Shown piece after piece: positions 13,501 to 27,600 of a DNA stretch of 64,000 bases. This stretch comes from Cheiracanthium punctorium (taxonomy: Eukaryota; Arthropoda; Arachnida; Araneae; Cheiracanthiidae). How positions within the stretch are numbered: the first letter of the stretch is position 1; each line of letters starts with the position of its first letter. The position numbers and the translations under genes were made by a program. A model generated the notes under the pieces. That model did not search any database, was not told the origin of the DNA, and was given only the letters and a program-made list of their open reading frames with translations. The stretch spans positions 186,001 to 250,000 of the forward strand of contig JAWZYV010000729.1 in the NCBI GenBank assembly GCA_038373885.1. The letters are read 5' to 3'.

Positions 13501-16500
13501 TTATTCATCGATTAAAATTTATTTAAATGCTGGTAATGATCTTAATTGTAAGGCTTCGGAAAGTCGAGTGCAGTCACTCTAGATTTTTCTTTGTTCAAAT
13601 TACACTGATCACTTATCATTAACAGCTTGAAAATTAAAGCCTGTTTCAGTCTTTTTGGAGACACTCTTGTCTTGTGCATTTAGTATTTTCTGTTACCTAC
13701 ATATCTATAAAATAATAAAATTTATTAGTTACGTTTGGGTCAAAACAGTATAACGAAGTTACGCTTTTCCTTTGTTGGGTCTCTGGTGCACACGTGTTGC
13801 AGATTAACTCATACCATAGGGCAGGGGTGGTCAACAAGTCGATCGCAATTGACTTTTCTTTACCCATAGTACGTGGCAGTGCACCTAGTGCTGATGGAAA
13901 CTTGTACCGTTGCCGGTGAAAACTCCAATCATAGGGCAAGTATGGCCAACAAGTCGATCACAATTGACTGGTCTTTATCTACAAATAGTACGTAGAATTG
14001 CAACTCGTATTGGAATAAGTGTATAAGCATAGTGTGTATTTTACACCTTCCCCTTAGTCTAGCCAGTAAGACTCATACCATGGGAACAATGACACCGAGT
14101 TGATCGCATCATACTTGTATTTATACAGAAAGTTGATCTTATGCATACAAAAGTTGGCCACCCCTGCCGTTGGGTATTCTTTGATTTGGCGTGGTATCTT
14201 GCCATAATCTCCCTTCCTTGTCTAGTACATTAGTAAATGAGTAAATCATTATAAATTTTCCAGCCAACTAAGGAAGAAGGGAGAGTTAGCTCCCCCTGGA
14301 GGCAAGGACGTATTTAAGAGGGGGGTCTAGGGGGTCCGGACCTTTACCGCTCCCTCCCCCCCCGGATTTTTTGGATTTTCGTTATGATAACGATGAATTC
14401 TTTTGTGAAAAGTTTTGCATTTTTACCATTTGGACCCCCTCGGAAAGTTTTTTCTGGATACGTCCCTGCCTGGAGGTTAATAATCGCTCCGCATATAAGA
14501 AAATTCTGAAACTTCCTTATGCGGGTCTTTCTTTACTGAAATTTTCCATCCACAATCGATGCATTCGCATAATTTCTTGAGCTGATTTTGCATCCATTAG
14601 AGTATTCTACATAGTGCTTATGTACCCGTGGAACAGTCTAACATTACTCATGAATTGTGTTCTGCATTTTGAATCTTCATATTACCACAACTTACCATCT
14701 TCGTGTACGCATTTTTTGTGTGTTATTGGCTTAATTTTCTACTTTTTTGTTTGCCCTTGCAGATAAAGTTGTCTTTGGAACCTAGTGAAGACTTCACTCT
14801 GCAATCAGAGCTGAGGTATCAGAAAGTTTGTGTGTGTGGAGGTGAAAGCGATTCCGCTCGCTTTCTCATAAGGCCATCAACTTTAGGAAAGGTGAACATC
14901 ACCGTGTACGGATTTTCGATAGAGCAAGATGATGAGATCTGTGGAAACGACATCACGGCACGGTTGAGTGCCAGAGATGCCATCACTAAAGAGCTTCTAG
15001 TCGAGGTAGCAACATGCTTGTCTTAAATTTGAAAGATTTCATTCTTATTCGTCAGTTTTTTTAGTATTGCATGAAAAAAATGCATTTTTAAAAATCTTAA
15101 TAAAAAATAATTTTATGCTTTTTTTATTACTATATATTTTCTTTATCAGGCAGAAGGTTTCCCAAAGGAAGACATATTTAACTACTTCATTTGTCCAGAA
15201 AGTAAGTTAAAACTATTTTTAAATAACTTAGTATATATTCGGTTAAAATTTTGAAAAAAAAAACCTAGCATTTAATAGATTTTTATCATATTAAGTAAGC
15301 TGTAAAAGAATGCCAAAGAAGTTTAATAAATGATTTAATTTTGTGTTTCAGAATGTTGGAATCATAAATACTGTCAAGGAATCTTCAGTCAATAATTCAT
15401 TAAAACAAACCTAAGTACATAAATTAAAATATTTATTATGGAAAAGAATTATATTTACGTTTTCATGATTACTAAAGATTTTATCTTCATAATAAGAACA
15501 TAATCGGATTCAAATTTGTTAAAACAAACCACTGGCTGATAAAAAAGGGCTTATTCAAAAATATAATTTCTAAGCATATTATGCAGTATCGCTGTACTGA
15601 CCCTTGTGTGAGGGTTCTTGTTCCAGTGAGCACGTGAATTATTAGGTTTCAGCCTAACCTTAAAGAAAATTGAATTTGTTACAACCTGGAACCAAACTTA
15701 TCAATATATGCATATATATATTATTAATTTACCAGTAGTTTATTTCATTCTCATTTAGATACAAATGGGTCGTTTGCAACGGAAGTCCCATTGCTGTTTC
15801 CAGATGATGTAATTATGGATTCTGCACGGGCATACATGACTGTAACAGGTAAATACCATTGATTCAATGTATTTAACTTAAGATGAATAAAATATTTGTA
15901 AACTGTTCGGTTTCCACGGGGAAACCATACTTATCATTATCTTTAACCTTTTGAGGCGCAACCCTTTCCCAATGCTGAAAAAAGGGCAGCCGTTGCCATC
16001 GCTCGACTTAACTACCAGGACGATCGAAAGGGTAACTACCAGCAAGAGGGCGGACGATCGAAACGTTCATCGCGTGCCACAGATCTAGAGACCCTTTTTT
16101 GACGACAGCTGAGTGTGCCCGCGCACAGACAGCTGCCGTCAAAAAAGGGTATCTAGATCTGTGGCACGCGATGAACGTTTCAATCGTCCGCCCTCTTGCT
16201 GGTAGTTAAGTCGAACGATGACAACGGCTGCCCTTTTTTCAGCATTGGGGCAATCTATCCAGCTGGTCTCGCATTCTACCATTTTTCAGCAGCAGTGCTG
16301 TTAAAAATAATCGTGATCATTTTTTTACGCAAAATGACGTGCTCAAAAGTAAAGGATTCTCGTGGAGCTATGTCACCCGCAACTATTTTTATAGAAATCC
16401 AATCTATTCTTCGTGACTGGCAACAGTCAAAACGTCAGAGTTTGGTGATCCCAGAGCGGGATCACTGCGCGTTAAAGGGGTAAAGCATTTCATAAAGCTT

Positions 16501-19500
16501 TACTGAAATGTTTCGTTTTTTACTAGCCGTTATACAAGTTTCGAGTTAATTGCATTATCTGGAGCAAAAAACTTTAATTTTGTAACTCTTACCGAGCTTC
16601 TAATCGTTACCTTGTCTCTGAAAGCTCTAATTTTCACTTTTTTCGTCTCAAAACTTTTCATGGGAAAATTTGTTAATTGTCTGCTAATAATAATTACTCA
16701 TATCGTTAGCTAAATAAGCTCTAATTTTTACGTTATCCCCGTATTAGATATCTGGACTCTCATTCATAGTTTTGAAATTTGTTTTATAATCGGAGAACAA
16801 GTTTACATTTCTTATTTTGGTTTATGGCTTTGAGCCTTTGTTGCTGAAATATAGACAGTTTCCCAGAAATCTGGTAACGGGCTTTAATTCTTTTTCTATT
16901 AGAGATAAGTGGGTAGTGTAAATTGAAAACATTTTCAAAATAAGGTCGGAAATAGGACTTCGCTTAGAAAAAATTCATTTCTTTCATTTACAAAAAGTTT
17001 TACTAACTGGGAATTGTTTTGAACGGGGATCGTATAGAAATTTAAAAAGGGTAACTTTTTGAAAATAAACTAGAGGAATGTTTTCCTAAGAGTCTTATTT
17101 TGAACATTTTTTCAATTTATACTGACCACTTCCCAGAGAGCACAGCAAATTTGCAGTAAGCTTGATTTATCAAGTCAATAAACTTGAATTAAGCTTGAAA
17201 TTTTCAAGCGTGTAAGCTTAATGCAAGCTTGAATCAAGTGTTCAAGTTTACACTTGCATTAAGCTTGACATAGCAAGCTTAATAAATTTCCTAAATACAC
17301 GGGGCGCCCGTCGGCGAACTCGACCCACATATTTTATTTTTCCACGCATATTCCCCTCTACGCTGAAATTTCAAGTTATTTTAATGTTTCCATAAAGCGT
17401 CCGCGGCTGGGATTGATCTCGGGACCTAAGGTTTGGGAAGACAGCGTCCTAACAACTCAGCCAACCTGACTTGCGCTGATATGACTAAAGTTTGAAGTGA
17501 CTGTTATGGTTATCACGCCGTTTTCTCGCGAGATTGATCAGTGGCCGATGCCGATTTGTTTCTTTTATTTTTCCATGGGATGAATCAAAATTAAAATAAT
17601 GTTATGTGTGATTTATAGACTCTACTAATAGGGAAATAAGCATAATATACACTTAAAAGCAGCACACGTTTTAAAACTTTCAATATCGCGACACTCATGC
17701 GTTGGGCAATATTGGCCAAAATCGAGACAAACGACCGATTTTGAAATCAATTTCGTAGTATAATTGTATTTTATTTTGAAGAATTTCAATATTTGGAAAT
17801 ATAGATTTTTTTTTTAATTCTATGGTCAAGTACATTTATGACTGATGATAAATTATTTGTTATGTGGATGTGGCTTTCCAAATCAAGCAGTCATCAAGTT
17901 GTATTCAAGCTTGACAGTTCAAATGACCTCCAAGCTTGCTGCAAGCTTAAAATGAATTGAACTGTCAAGCTTGTATTAATACGTCAAATGCAAAGAAATG
18001 TCAAGCTTGATTTAAGCTTATGTGCTGTCTGGGTTATCACTAACATATAAAGGATTAAAGCCCGATACCCCCCCCCTTTTGGGGACACCCTGTATAATAT
18101 CGGGGAATACTATTATATAATCCAAAGTATTTCAGGTGATGTTATGGGTCCAGCTTTGAAAGGATTGAAAAGGCTTGTCCGTTTACCAGTTGGATGTGGA
18201 GAGCAAAATATGGTATTATTTACTCCAAATATATTTGTTATGGACTATTTGAACTCAACGGGGAGAGCAACAGCAGAAACCAAAGACGAATGCATAAGTT
18301 TCATGAAAACTGGTACGTATAGGGTTCTATAACTTTCTGCTTTTAAGGGTGTATGTCGAAAAAAAAGAACTCTGATTTTAGTCTTGGTACACAATTTGAA
18401 ATAAACTAATAGCACCATGGTCTCCAAAAAATTCCAGATGGTTCTTCATAAGCTGCTTTACACAGTGCAATAAGCGAAAATGCTGTGGCGTTTGTGAAAT
18501 TTTCAGAAAAAATTCTTAAACATGGATCTGAGCTGCAAGATTTTTCGTAGAATGACACGCTTTGCGAAAATTTCCGATTTTTAAGAATTTTTTTCTAAAT
18601 GTTTTGAAACTGATACAGATTGATCGTTTATTGCAGTATGTAGTACAGCTTGTAACGAGGCAGTTTCAAGATTTTGAAGTGCCTGACATAATTAGTTTAT
18701 TTGTAATTATGTACCAAAATCACATGATTTTTTCGAACAACACCGTTAATATATTATTTTAAAAATGTAATGTTGATATCATTTAAGCGAACAGGTTTCT
18801 CTTATTAAAAGAAAAATAAATCATATCAGAAAATTAAAGCATTTTCAAACATATAATCATTTTCTGTGAAAGGCCTGGTATCTTTATTGTGCATAAGAAA
18901 TATGCGGTATTTTAAAGACTGTAACTTTAAAACAAAATAAGAGTGTTTGAAAAGATTTTCTTCGTTAATCTATTTAAGAATTTCAGGAAGAAGCTGAATG
19001 AGCAGCATTTCGGCCTTCAGTAAAAAGGAAATACAAATCACACTTTTTGCATCAACATATAAAGTGAGTACATTAAGATCAACTTATAGGTTTCATTATG
19101 AACCAAAATTCCGTGCATTTGCAAAACGAACCGAAAGTTTTAACTATTTACATAGAATTATTTCTTCTCTCTTTGAATGGCATCAGATATTTGCAATCGT
19201 TATTTTGAGTTGAATACCATAGTGCCTAAGGTTAACAAAGGTAATTCTTTGAAGGATTACCGAAGTCAACTGTTTGGATTTTCATAAAAGGTGGGATTCC
19301 CAGTAAACTTTAAATGAAAATCGGTTGATTTAATTCAGCTTCTCTCCGAAAAAGTAGTGTATATTAAAAGTCCTCTTATTGTCCTTTTTAAAAGAAAAGA
19401 GGTAAAAGCCATGCTCATTTTAGAATTAAAAAAATTAACATAGATACATAAAATTAATTATTCAGGAAACTACTTTTCGTTATCGATATTTACCAGGTGA

Positions 19501-21665
19501 ACAGCAAGATTATGGTTCTATGTCTAATAAATCTAAAAATGCATATCTAGTGACATTTGCTTCTGTCTCTTTTTCTAAATACAGTCAACTCCGCTTATAG
19601 TGGGGACCATTAAATTTCTTCCATTATATCCGAAGTTTACTAAAACCGAAGTGTCCCCATGGTGTAGAGAGATACTGTATGTGAATCTAGACTAATGGTT
19701 AGCATTCACCATAGCCAAAAGTTTATTATATCCGAAGTTGACTGTTATGTCAAAAACTGGAACCTTTTTTAAAATTCTGTACACTATGGATACGTATTCC
19801 ATTTCGGTGCAAGATTTTTTGGATTTATTTTAGGCAACATTTCAAACTTCCATCGAGCAAAAGCATTTTTGGATTTCAATTCTTCTTCCTCTTCATCCAC
19901 TCTTTCAGATAAAATTCTCACTTTCTTTTTGTCACACTGTTGCCTCAAAAGTTCTTTTAGCTAGTTAGTAGTCAGTTGTTGGTCATGCATACCTCAGCAT
20001 ATAAAAACTATTACTTAAAACCTATTTTATAACTAAGGGGGTTGTTTTTCGTACCGCTACACGTCGTTAACCGAGTGCACCTTTATCTGAGAGCTTTGTC
20101 AACCCAGGCACCATTACAAACAGTGCCTTTAAAAAAAAATACCTAAAATGTCGTCAAATAATTCCTTACTTGTTTCCAAGTACTAGAAAGATTCTAATAA
20201 TATTAATTTTATTTGCTCCAATGGAATTGCAAAATCTGCCCACAAGTTTTGGCAAATACCAATTACGCGACCCCTAATGATCTATTTGAGCAAATGAAAC
20301 ATTAATGCAGATCACAAAGACCTGAAACATTTCCACCCAGTGGCGTATCTAGAAGGGGGCAAGGAGGGGCATCTGTCCCAGGGATCAGCATCTGGGGCGC
20401 CAAATGATATATAAAACCTCCGTTGCATTTTGGCAAAAAGGAGAGGGCGCAAAAGTTTCATTTGTCCCCGGGATCTGAAAACCCTATCTACGTCTCTGTT
20501 TCCCACTTAACGCCAGACGTTGAATGGGTAAAGATGAATTAGAAGTCATGGAATAAGACCAGGGATCAAAAGACATTGTTCTTTAGGTCGCTGAAAGATT
20601 AATTTTTAATTTATTCCTTCAATAGGGTACCAGCGTGAATTACTGTACAAGCGATTAGATGGTTCTTACAGTGCTTTTGGGAAAAGTGACAAGGAAGGCA
20701 GCCTTTGGTTGACCGCTTTCGTGCTGAGATCTTTCGCCCAAGCAGCGAGATTTATAACCATAGACGAGAACGATCTTAACATAAGCAAACTATGGATACT
20801 GAAGATGCAGCTTGAAAACGGGTGCTTCTTGCCATCTGGAAAAATATTTCACAAGGATATGAAGGTAAACACACACAGAAAATAATCTTCTTCGCATTTA
20901 CCAATTCTTGAATAATTTGGGGGAAAAAAGAGGAGTAAGTTTTATCATTAAAATTTATAAAATTTATGCATATATCAATAAAAAATCTCAATTCCTTAGC
21001 TTTTTAACGACGTTTGGATTTTCATTCTACTACAGTTAGGAAAAAGTTGAAGCCATTTGTGAATACGAAGTTGTCATTCGTTATTTTCAATTTTGATTTT
21101 TACATGTCTCTATCGTAGACTATTTTCGAAATAAAGATCTGAAAATAGGTAAAATTATTAACCTTGTCATATGTATCCTTCATACTAAATTTAAAGCCAA
21201 TTCGGATGGAGAGGTCAATAAATTTTTTATTTTATTTTATTTTAATTTATTATATTTTTTATTTTTTTATTGATCTGACATGGAATACCTCAACTACTGT
21301 ATTGTATCACAGTTTGATATGTTCTTACTCGATATATTTGTCATTATTTATTCTCCTATTTAACTTAGGGAGGTCTTACAGGTGGTGAACAAGCACTTGC
21401 ACCGCTTACAGCTTACGTCTTAATTTCTCTGCTGGAATCAAATGCTGTGAATCCGGATACCTTAGTGGTAACCAACGCTCTGAAATGCCTAGAAACAGAG
21501 AAAAAGCCCGATGTTTATGTCTTATCCCTCTTTGCATACGGAAGTGCCTTGGCTAAAGACAGTTCTAAGGCGACAAAATACATGGAAGAGCTGGGAAAGA
21601 GAGCAATCGTTAAAGGTGAAGTGATTCTCTTTGTCATGTGTAAATGTTGCTGTCACTGTTGTTGA

Positions 21666-21696
<31 letters not shown>

Positions 21697-24600
21697 TTGT
21701 AATTAGGATTTCAACATAATTCTCATAACCATAAGATTTTCATACTTTCAATGGCAACAATTTTGTTTCTTTCTAACTAAATTTAAAAGTAATTAACATT
21801 TCAGTCTGTCTGTGCTCGAACTTCAATAAATATGTTTAGATAGATACAATATTGAGAAATGTTATTGACGATAACACTAGCAACGTCCGTTTAAAGAATG
21901 GTGTACATTGGGTATAGCTGTTTTAGAGAAACAAAGGAATTGCCACAAATGACTCTTTAAAGAAGTAAGGGGGGATCTTTTGTTTAAAAACATTTGTTTC
22001 AGAATTTACTAAAAACTTTTCTTTCTTTCTTTTCAATTCGTTGTCCTTGCCACTGCAGCGAAAATTTTCGGTGACGCTACGCTTATGGCCATAAAATAAA
22101 ATGATTTGAAATTTTACCCTATTTACAGTTCAGAAGTATATGCATATAGAAAGCCTAAATTACACTAAATTAGTCCCTTATATTGATAAATAACGTTAAA
22201 ATACTTAATTCAGTTTTTATATAAATAGCCTGGACCAAAATTGCGAAATCTATGTTTCAAAAGTAAAAAGTGACTTTCAGATTCTTTCTTTAGATTCTGT
22301 TTGTTTGTCATTCTTGAGGTGTTTGCTAAAGCACGAAGCCTGCATATACCTCTAATGATTCTGCATGGAACAACCACAATAAAAGAATATCAAGACGTAT
22401 AGCACAAATGGCTTACTGTCGCTGCTCTTCCTGTACACAAAAATTGTACACACATAAAACAAGAAAAAATTACAGAGCACAAAATAAAGACCAGAGAAGA
22501 GAACGAGAGAAGAAATTAAGAAAGAAAACTTATAAAAAATAATAAATTAAAACTAAAATTAAATAGGAAAAGAGAAAAGTACGCCTTTATCCTAAGGGAA
22601 AAATTGCGAACCATCTATACTTGGTTTGTTCTTTAAACTTTTTGTTGTTGTCCAAAATAAGTTGCCACTATTTCCAGCTATGTCTGAAACATTAAGGAAT
22701 GACGAAATATTTAATCCTGTAGGACAGCGGTTCCCAACCTTTTGACATTGTGCCGCCCCCACGCAACAAAGGATCAGGACCCCCAACTTACGATGGCTCC
22801 CCCTCCTCTCACATTCCTCAGCATACTACAGTTTTTTTTTTTTATTCTTCAACAATGAACATTGAGTCACCTTTTCTACAAAATAATGAATGTTACCGGT
22901 CAAGTTTGAATAAACATTCTTTTTTTCTGTTAAAATTTTCTCGTTATAATATGAAATTTTATGTTTTGGAGTAAAAAAAGAAAAAATAAGAGGATTTTTT
23001 TAAAGCATGCATTATCACTTGCCTGTTTTTCTTGCGCCTCACCTGGAAGCGTTGTGCTTCCCCCAAGGGGAGGGGCGCCCCACCGGCTGAGAACCGCTGC
23101 TGTAGAATATGAAACATATCCTACAAGATTCAGGTAAGTTGGATCATCCTCAGTGTGTCTGAAATCTAGCACTCGACTGAGATATACCATGTGCAAGTGA
23201 GGGATTTTACTTGAAAAATGATTTATAATCATGGCTAGCGGTATGACTTATCTTCTCATATGTTTTCGAAGAACTTATGTCGCTGCTATCATGTCCAACT
23301 TTCCAATCAAAAAATGGCATGGTTTCAGGATAGTTAAAATGATTCAATATTTTGACTGAATGTGATTAAGATATGTATGAACAAAATTATGTTATAAAGT
23401 AACAATTCTTTGAATAAAACTACACCATATTTTGATAAAATAATTAACATGCTAAAGAAAATCAGTTGGATGTATTATTGCATTCACATTGTAGGTAATT
23501 TTTTTCAGTATGATAATAAAATTTAGTCAGTGACTGATTAATAAACACGATTTTTCTGCTACAATCATATCAGTTTATACATCAAGTATTCGTTTATTAA
23601 AAATTAAAAATACAAATATCTTATTTTAACTAACATGATTAAAATTAAAATATTTAACTTAATTTTTATTTTTTAACAGATTTCTTAAAATTTTGGGAAC
23701 CTTCCAGTAATTCCAAATCCGTTGCGATTGAAACTGCAGGATATTATATTTTGGCATGTTTCGAGATTGACACGTGTGGTCATGAAAACATATTTCCCGT
23801 TGTACGATGGATAACTCAACAGAGAAATTCAGCAGGAGGTTTTGTTTCTACTCAGGTTAAGTTTATTTATGTTTTTAATTGTATTTATCTGCTGAAATAG
23901 TTATGTTTTGAAATAAACTTAAGTAAAGACTATTTAAAACATTTTTTTTTTAAATAGATCGGTTGATATACAATCATTTGATGCAGTGGCGGCTCGTGGG
24001 ATACAGCAAGTACACCCGGGCTGCACTTGAAATCATCAGCACATACTTTAAAATAATTTATTCTACTAATTTTCCTAAATTCAGATTAGAATTATAGAAT
24101 TCCTATGGTAAATTAAAAAAATCTCCAAAAAAAACCGTATTGTGGCCAGATCGCTCATTCAGAAAAAAAGCACTTTAATCTTCCCGCAATTCAATTGGGA
24201 AAATCTTTGGTTCAGCCCAGAGCGCTGATAAGAAAATTGGCAGCACCGTTGCCATGACAACGGTTACGTAAGCATTTCCTCCGGCATAGGCTATAATGGG
24301 GGTACGCAGCTAAGACTCAGCTCATTCAAGATTTTGAAAGGTCGGCAGCACCTGTGAATTCGACTCTCTGATTGGCTCGAGAAGTGAGGGAGGGAGTAAG
24401 GAGAATATTTGTTCGGCAAACTCTCCACTTTATATTGCTGAATTTATCAAGAAGGTAACCCTGAATAGACGCTTATGAATGGACAATTACCCATCAAAGC
24501 AGTATTGTTTTTAAGTAAGCAAGAACTGGCATTTAGAGGACATGGCGAGCGAAAAAATTCTTTAAACATAGGAAATTTTAAAGAGCTTTTAAAATTATGG

Positions 24601-27600
24601 ATATCTGAATTAAAACAACGCCTTTTTATGGGGGCATCACTGACCGATTCGCAAGTTTAAAAGAAAGGAGACTTGATTTGACTTATAAAAAATAAGTACG
24701 TTTTCTTTTTTTTTTTTTCTTTCTTCTCAAGTTATCGTTACAAAAGAAAATTCTAAGAAAACTTCGAATCAGACACGGATTAATGCAATTTTGAGGATAA
24801 GAGCGGCTGGTTGAAATTTATGTCCATTTTATGGAAAAGTAAAATAGGATCTCTTACATTTTTTATGTAATTTCTTTTTTTTTTCCTCGGTGAGGGCTTA
24901 ATCCGCCAGCTTTCGAATTCAATAACAAAGATTTTCCATTCCTGTCCGGAGGAGGGGGGGGGGAGGCTCATATGCTTCCGGCTGCACTAACAGTTTTGAC
25001 CACGGGCCGCCACTGATTTGATGTAAATTTTATGTTACAGAAAATAATTAACGACGATCAGTTTAAATTAATAAAAAGTATCTTTATAAAATCCTTCCTT
25101 GGTAGCTATTTTATGATGAATATTATTAGTATTTATTGTGTAAATGCAAATTTTCCACCAACACTTCCTGAAAATATGCATTTTACATAGTTATTTGCCA
25201 TTCGGCAGTTCAATGCTTTGGATAACTAGATCGAAAGCTCTGAATTTACCTTGAAGAGGTTTTCCGTAAATAAGTATGAATGCGACATGAGACAGAGATT
25301 TAGAACTTTTATGCTACGACACAGGCGTTTTCATAATTACTCTGTAGGAATTTTGCGAGACAAAATAAGGTTTTACAGCTGTTTTGAGGCACGACACGGG
25401 CCTATTTTGTCATCTCGCGTCCATCCTTAGTCATGAGCTATACTACAATCAAAATTACACAGAAACATTTTGGCTACTTTCCCCCCTCAAGAAGTTAATA
25501 ACTCAAAAAAAGAAGTTAATAACTCAAAAAAATTCCAAGTGGAGGGATCTGCTGTATTCACTTGACAACATTCGCTGTACTGTCATTAAAGTTTATCTAG
25601 AAACAAAAATAATCATAAAACCCAATTAGCACTTTTCTAACTAGACTAGAATCAGTATAGTAAGCAGTATTCACGTATTATTGAATTCTTCTATGTTTCT
25701 GTTAAAAACAAATATAAAATTTTCTTCTTTTGATATTATGCATTCACTAGCTTATCTTTTATTTTCTAGGACACGGTAGTGGCCTTGCAAGCTTTAGCAA
25801 AATATGCGTCTCATTTACCGAAAAAGTCACTAGATATTGCACTAGCAGTGGAAACGGATGATATGTCCCATGGCTTCAAGCTTGATGAGAGTAATAAGCT
25901 GTTAACTCAGCAGCTAAAGATAACTGGTCTCCCAACAACAGTCGATATCGATTTGTATGGAGATGGATGTGCCGTCGTACAGGTATGGTACAGAACATCA
26001 GAGCTTTCTGTATTATTTGTGACATGTTTGTTGAACCAACGACCCTTCGCACTTTCAGACCTTACTTTAATTTAACCCTTTGAGGCGCAACCCTTTCCCA
26101 TGCTGAAAAAAGGGCAACGGTTGCCCTTTTTTCAGCATTGGGCAATCTATCCAGCTGTTGTCGCATTCTTCCATTTTTCAGCAGATGTCAGTGCTGTTAG
26201 AAATAATCGTGACCATTTTTTGACGGGAAATGACGTGCTAAAAAGTAAAGGATTCTCGTGGAGCTATGCACCCGCAACTATTTTTACAGAAATCAAATCT
26301 ATTCTTCGTGACTGGCAACAGTCAAAACGTCAGAGTTTGGTGTTCCCAGAGCGGGAACACTGCGCGTTATAGGGTTAAGAACTATTTCCTGAAATATAAA
26401 CCGTATTTGCAGAGTTATACTACGCTTCTCGAGACAATCGCTGAGCATTCCATAACGCATAGTAATTTTATAATAGTTGCACAGCAAACGAAATTCCGGG
26501 TATTTATCTGAAAGGAATCAATCAAATAAACAAACTAAATATCCAGACCAAGAACTTACAATTAGGGATGGGTGCTAGACGATTTTTTGCGAGATGAGAC
26601 AGAGATTTACCGCATTTCTGCGAGACGAGACAAACATTTTAAATATTAAGATATAGGGATTTTGAGAGACGAGACAAAGCTTTTGGGCTATTTTGCGAGG
26701 TGCGAATTTTTTGTTCAAGTTGTTTTCAATATTATATCACAAACTACTGTTCCAAATTTGATCTTATCAAACAGTAATCACCCTTACCCCCACCATTAGA
26801 TTTAGAAGAGGGTTTTTTCTACTCTTTTGCCTATTTCAATGGTTCCCAATTTTTTAAACAATGCGACCCACATTTTAAAAATCGAATATATAGCTGCCCA
26901 TTTCATCCTCGATGAATTGAATTTTTTCAGGTTTTAAGCAGCAGATTGTCGCAAAATAAATATAGGTATGTATATTCATGGTCTTCTAAATAGATTCATG
27001 ACCAACTGTTTGGGAAACGTATCCTATTAGATTACTAAAATATTTTAATTGTTTCCTTCTCAGCTATAAACTTTATCTATCAATGAACAATTCGTCTTCT
27101 TTTTATTAAAAATGTATCATTTTTATAGTTTCATTAATATTATAAACTTATTTTTTACTATTTAATTCTCGAAATATTTCAGTGCACCCCTACCCCCAAA
27201 ACAATTTCTATTTTTCTTTTTTGGGGTGGCATCAGCTGTATTAAAATTGGAAAATATGACGACCAATTATGGCAAAAATCAAAACTGATTGGCGTCTCTC
27301 AATTTGAGATTATAAATTAAAGACATTTCCGGCAATTAATGAATTTAATTGAAGTAAACTAGTGTAACGTAATAGTAATATCAAGTTTCTAGTAGATAAC
27401 TTCGTTAATTTTATATATTTATAAATATTTGACAAGGAGACAAGCGAAATTTATTGGAGTAACAGGTTCATTGATATATAACTTGCATTTCATTTCAGTT
27501 TTCTTCACGTTACAATGTGGAAAAAATATCAAACGACGGAAGACTTGAATTAAACGTAAATGCAAGGCGGCGTGGCAGCAATGAATGCAATTTGCCGAGC

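Noticed and set aside
17405..17466. Functional tRNA gene on the - strand
   Set aside because: A-box and B-box like parts are visible but no complete acceptor stem or full-length cloverleaf, so treated as SINE-like.
18562..19213. Two open frames inside the thioester intron
   Set aside because: AT-rich, no domain, and the 18312 to 20626 junction is already exact in phase and family match.
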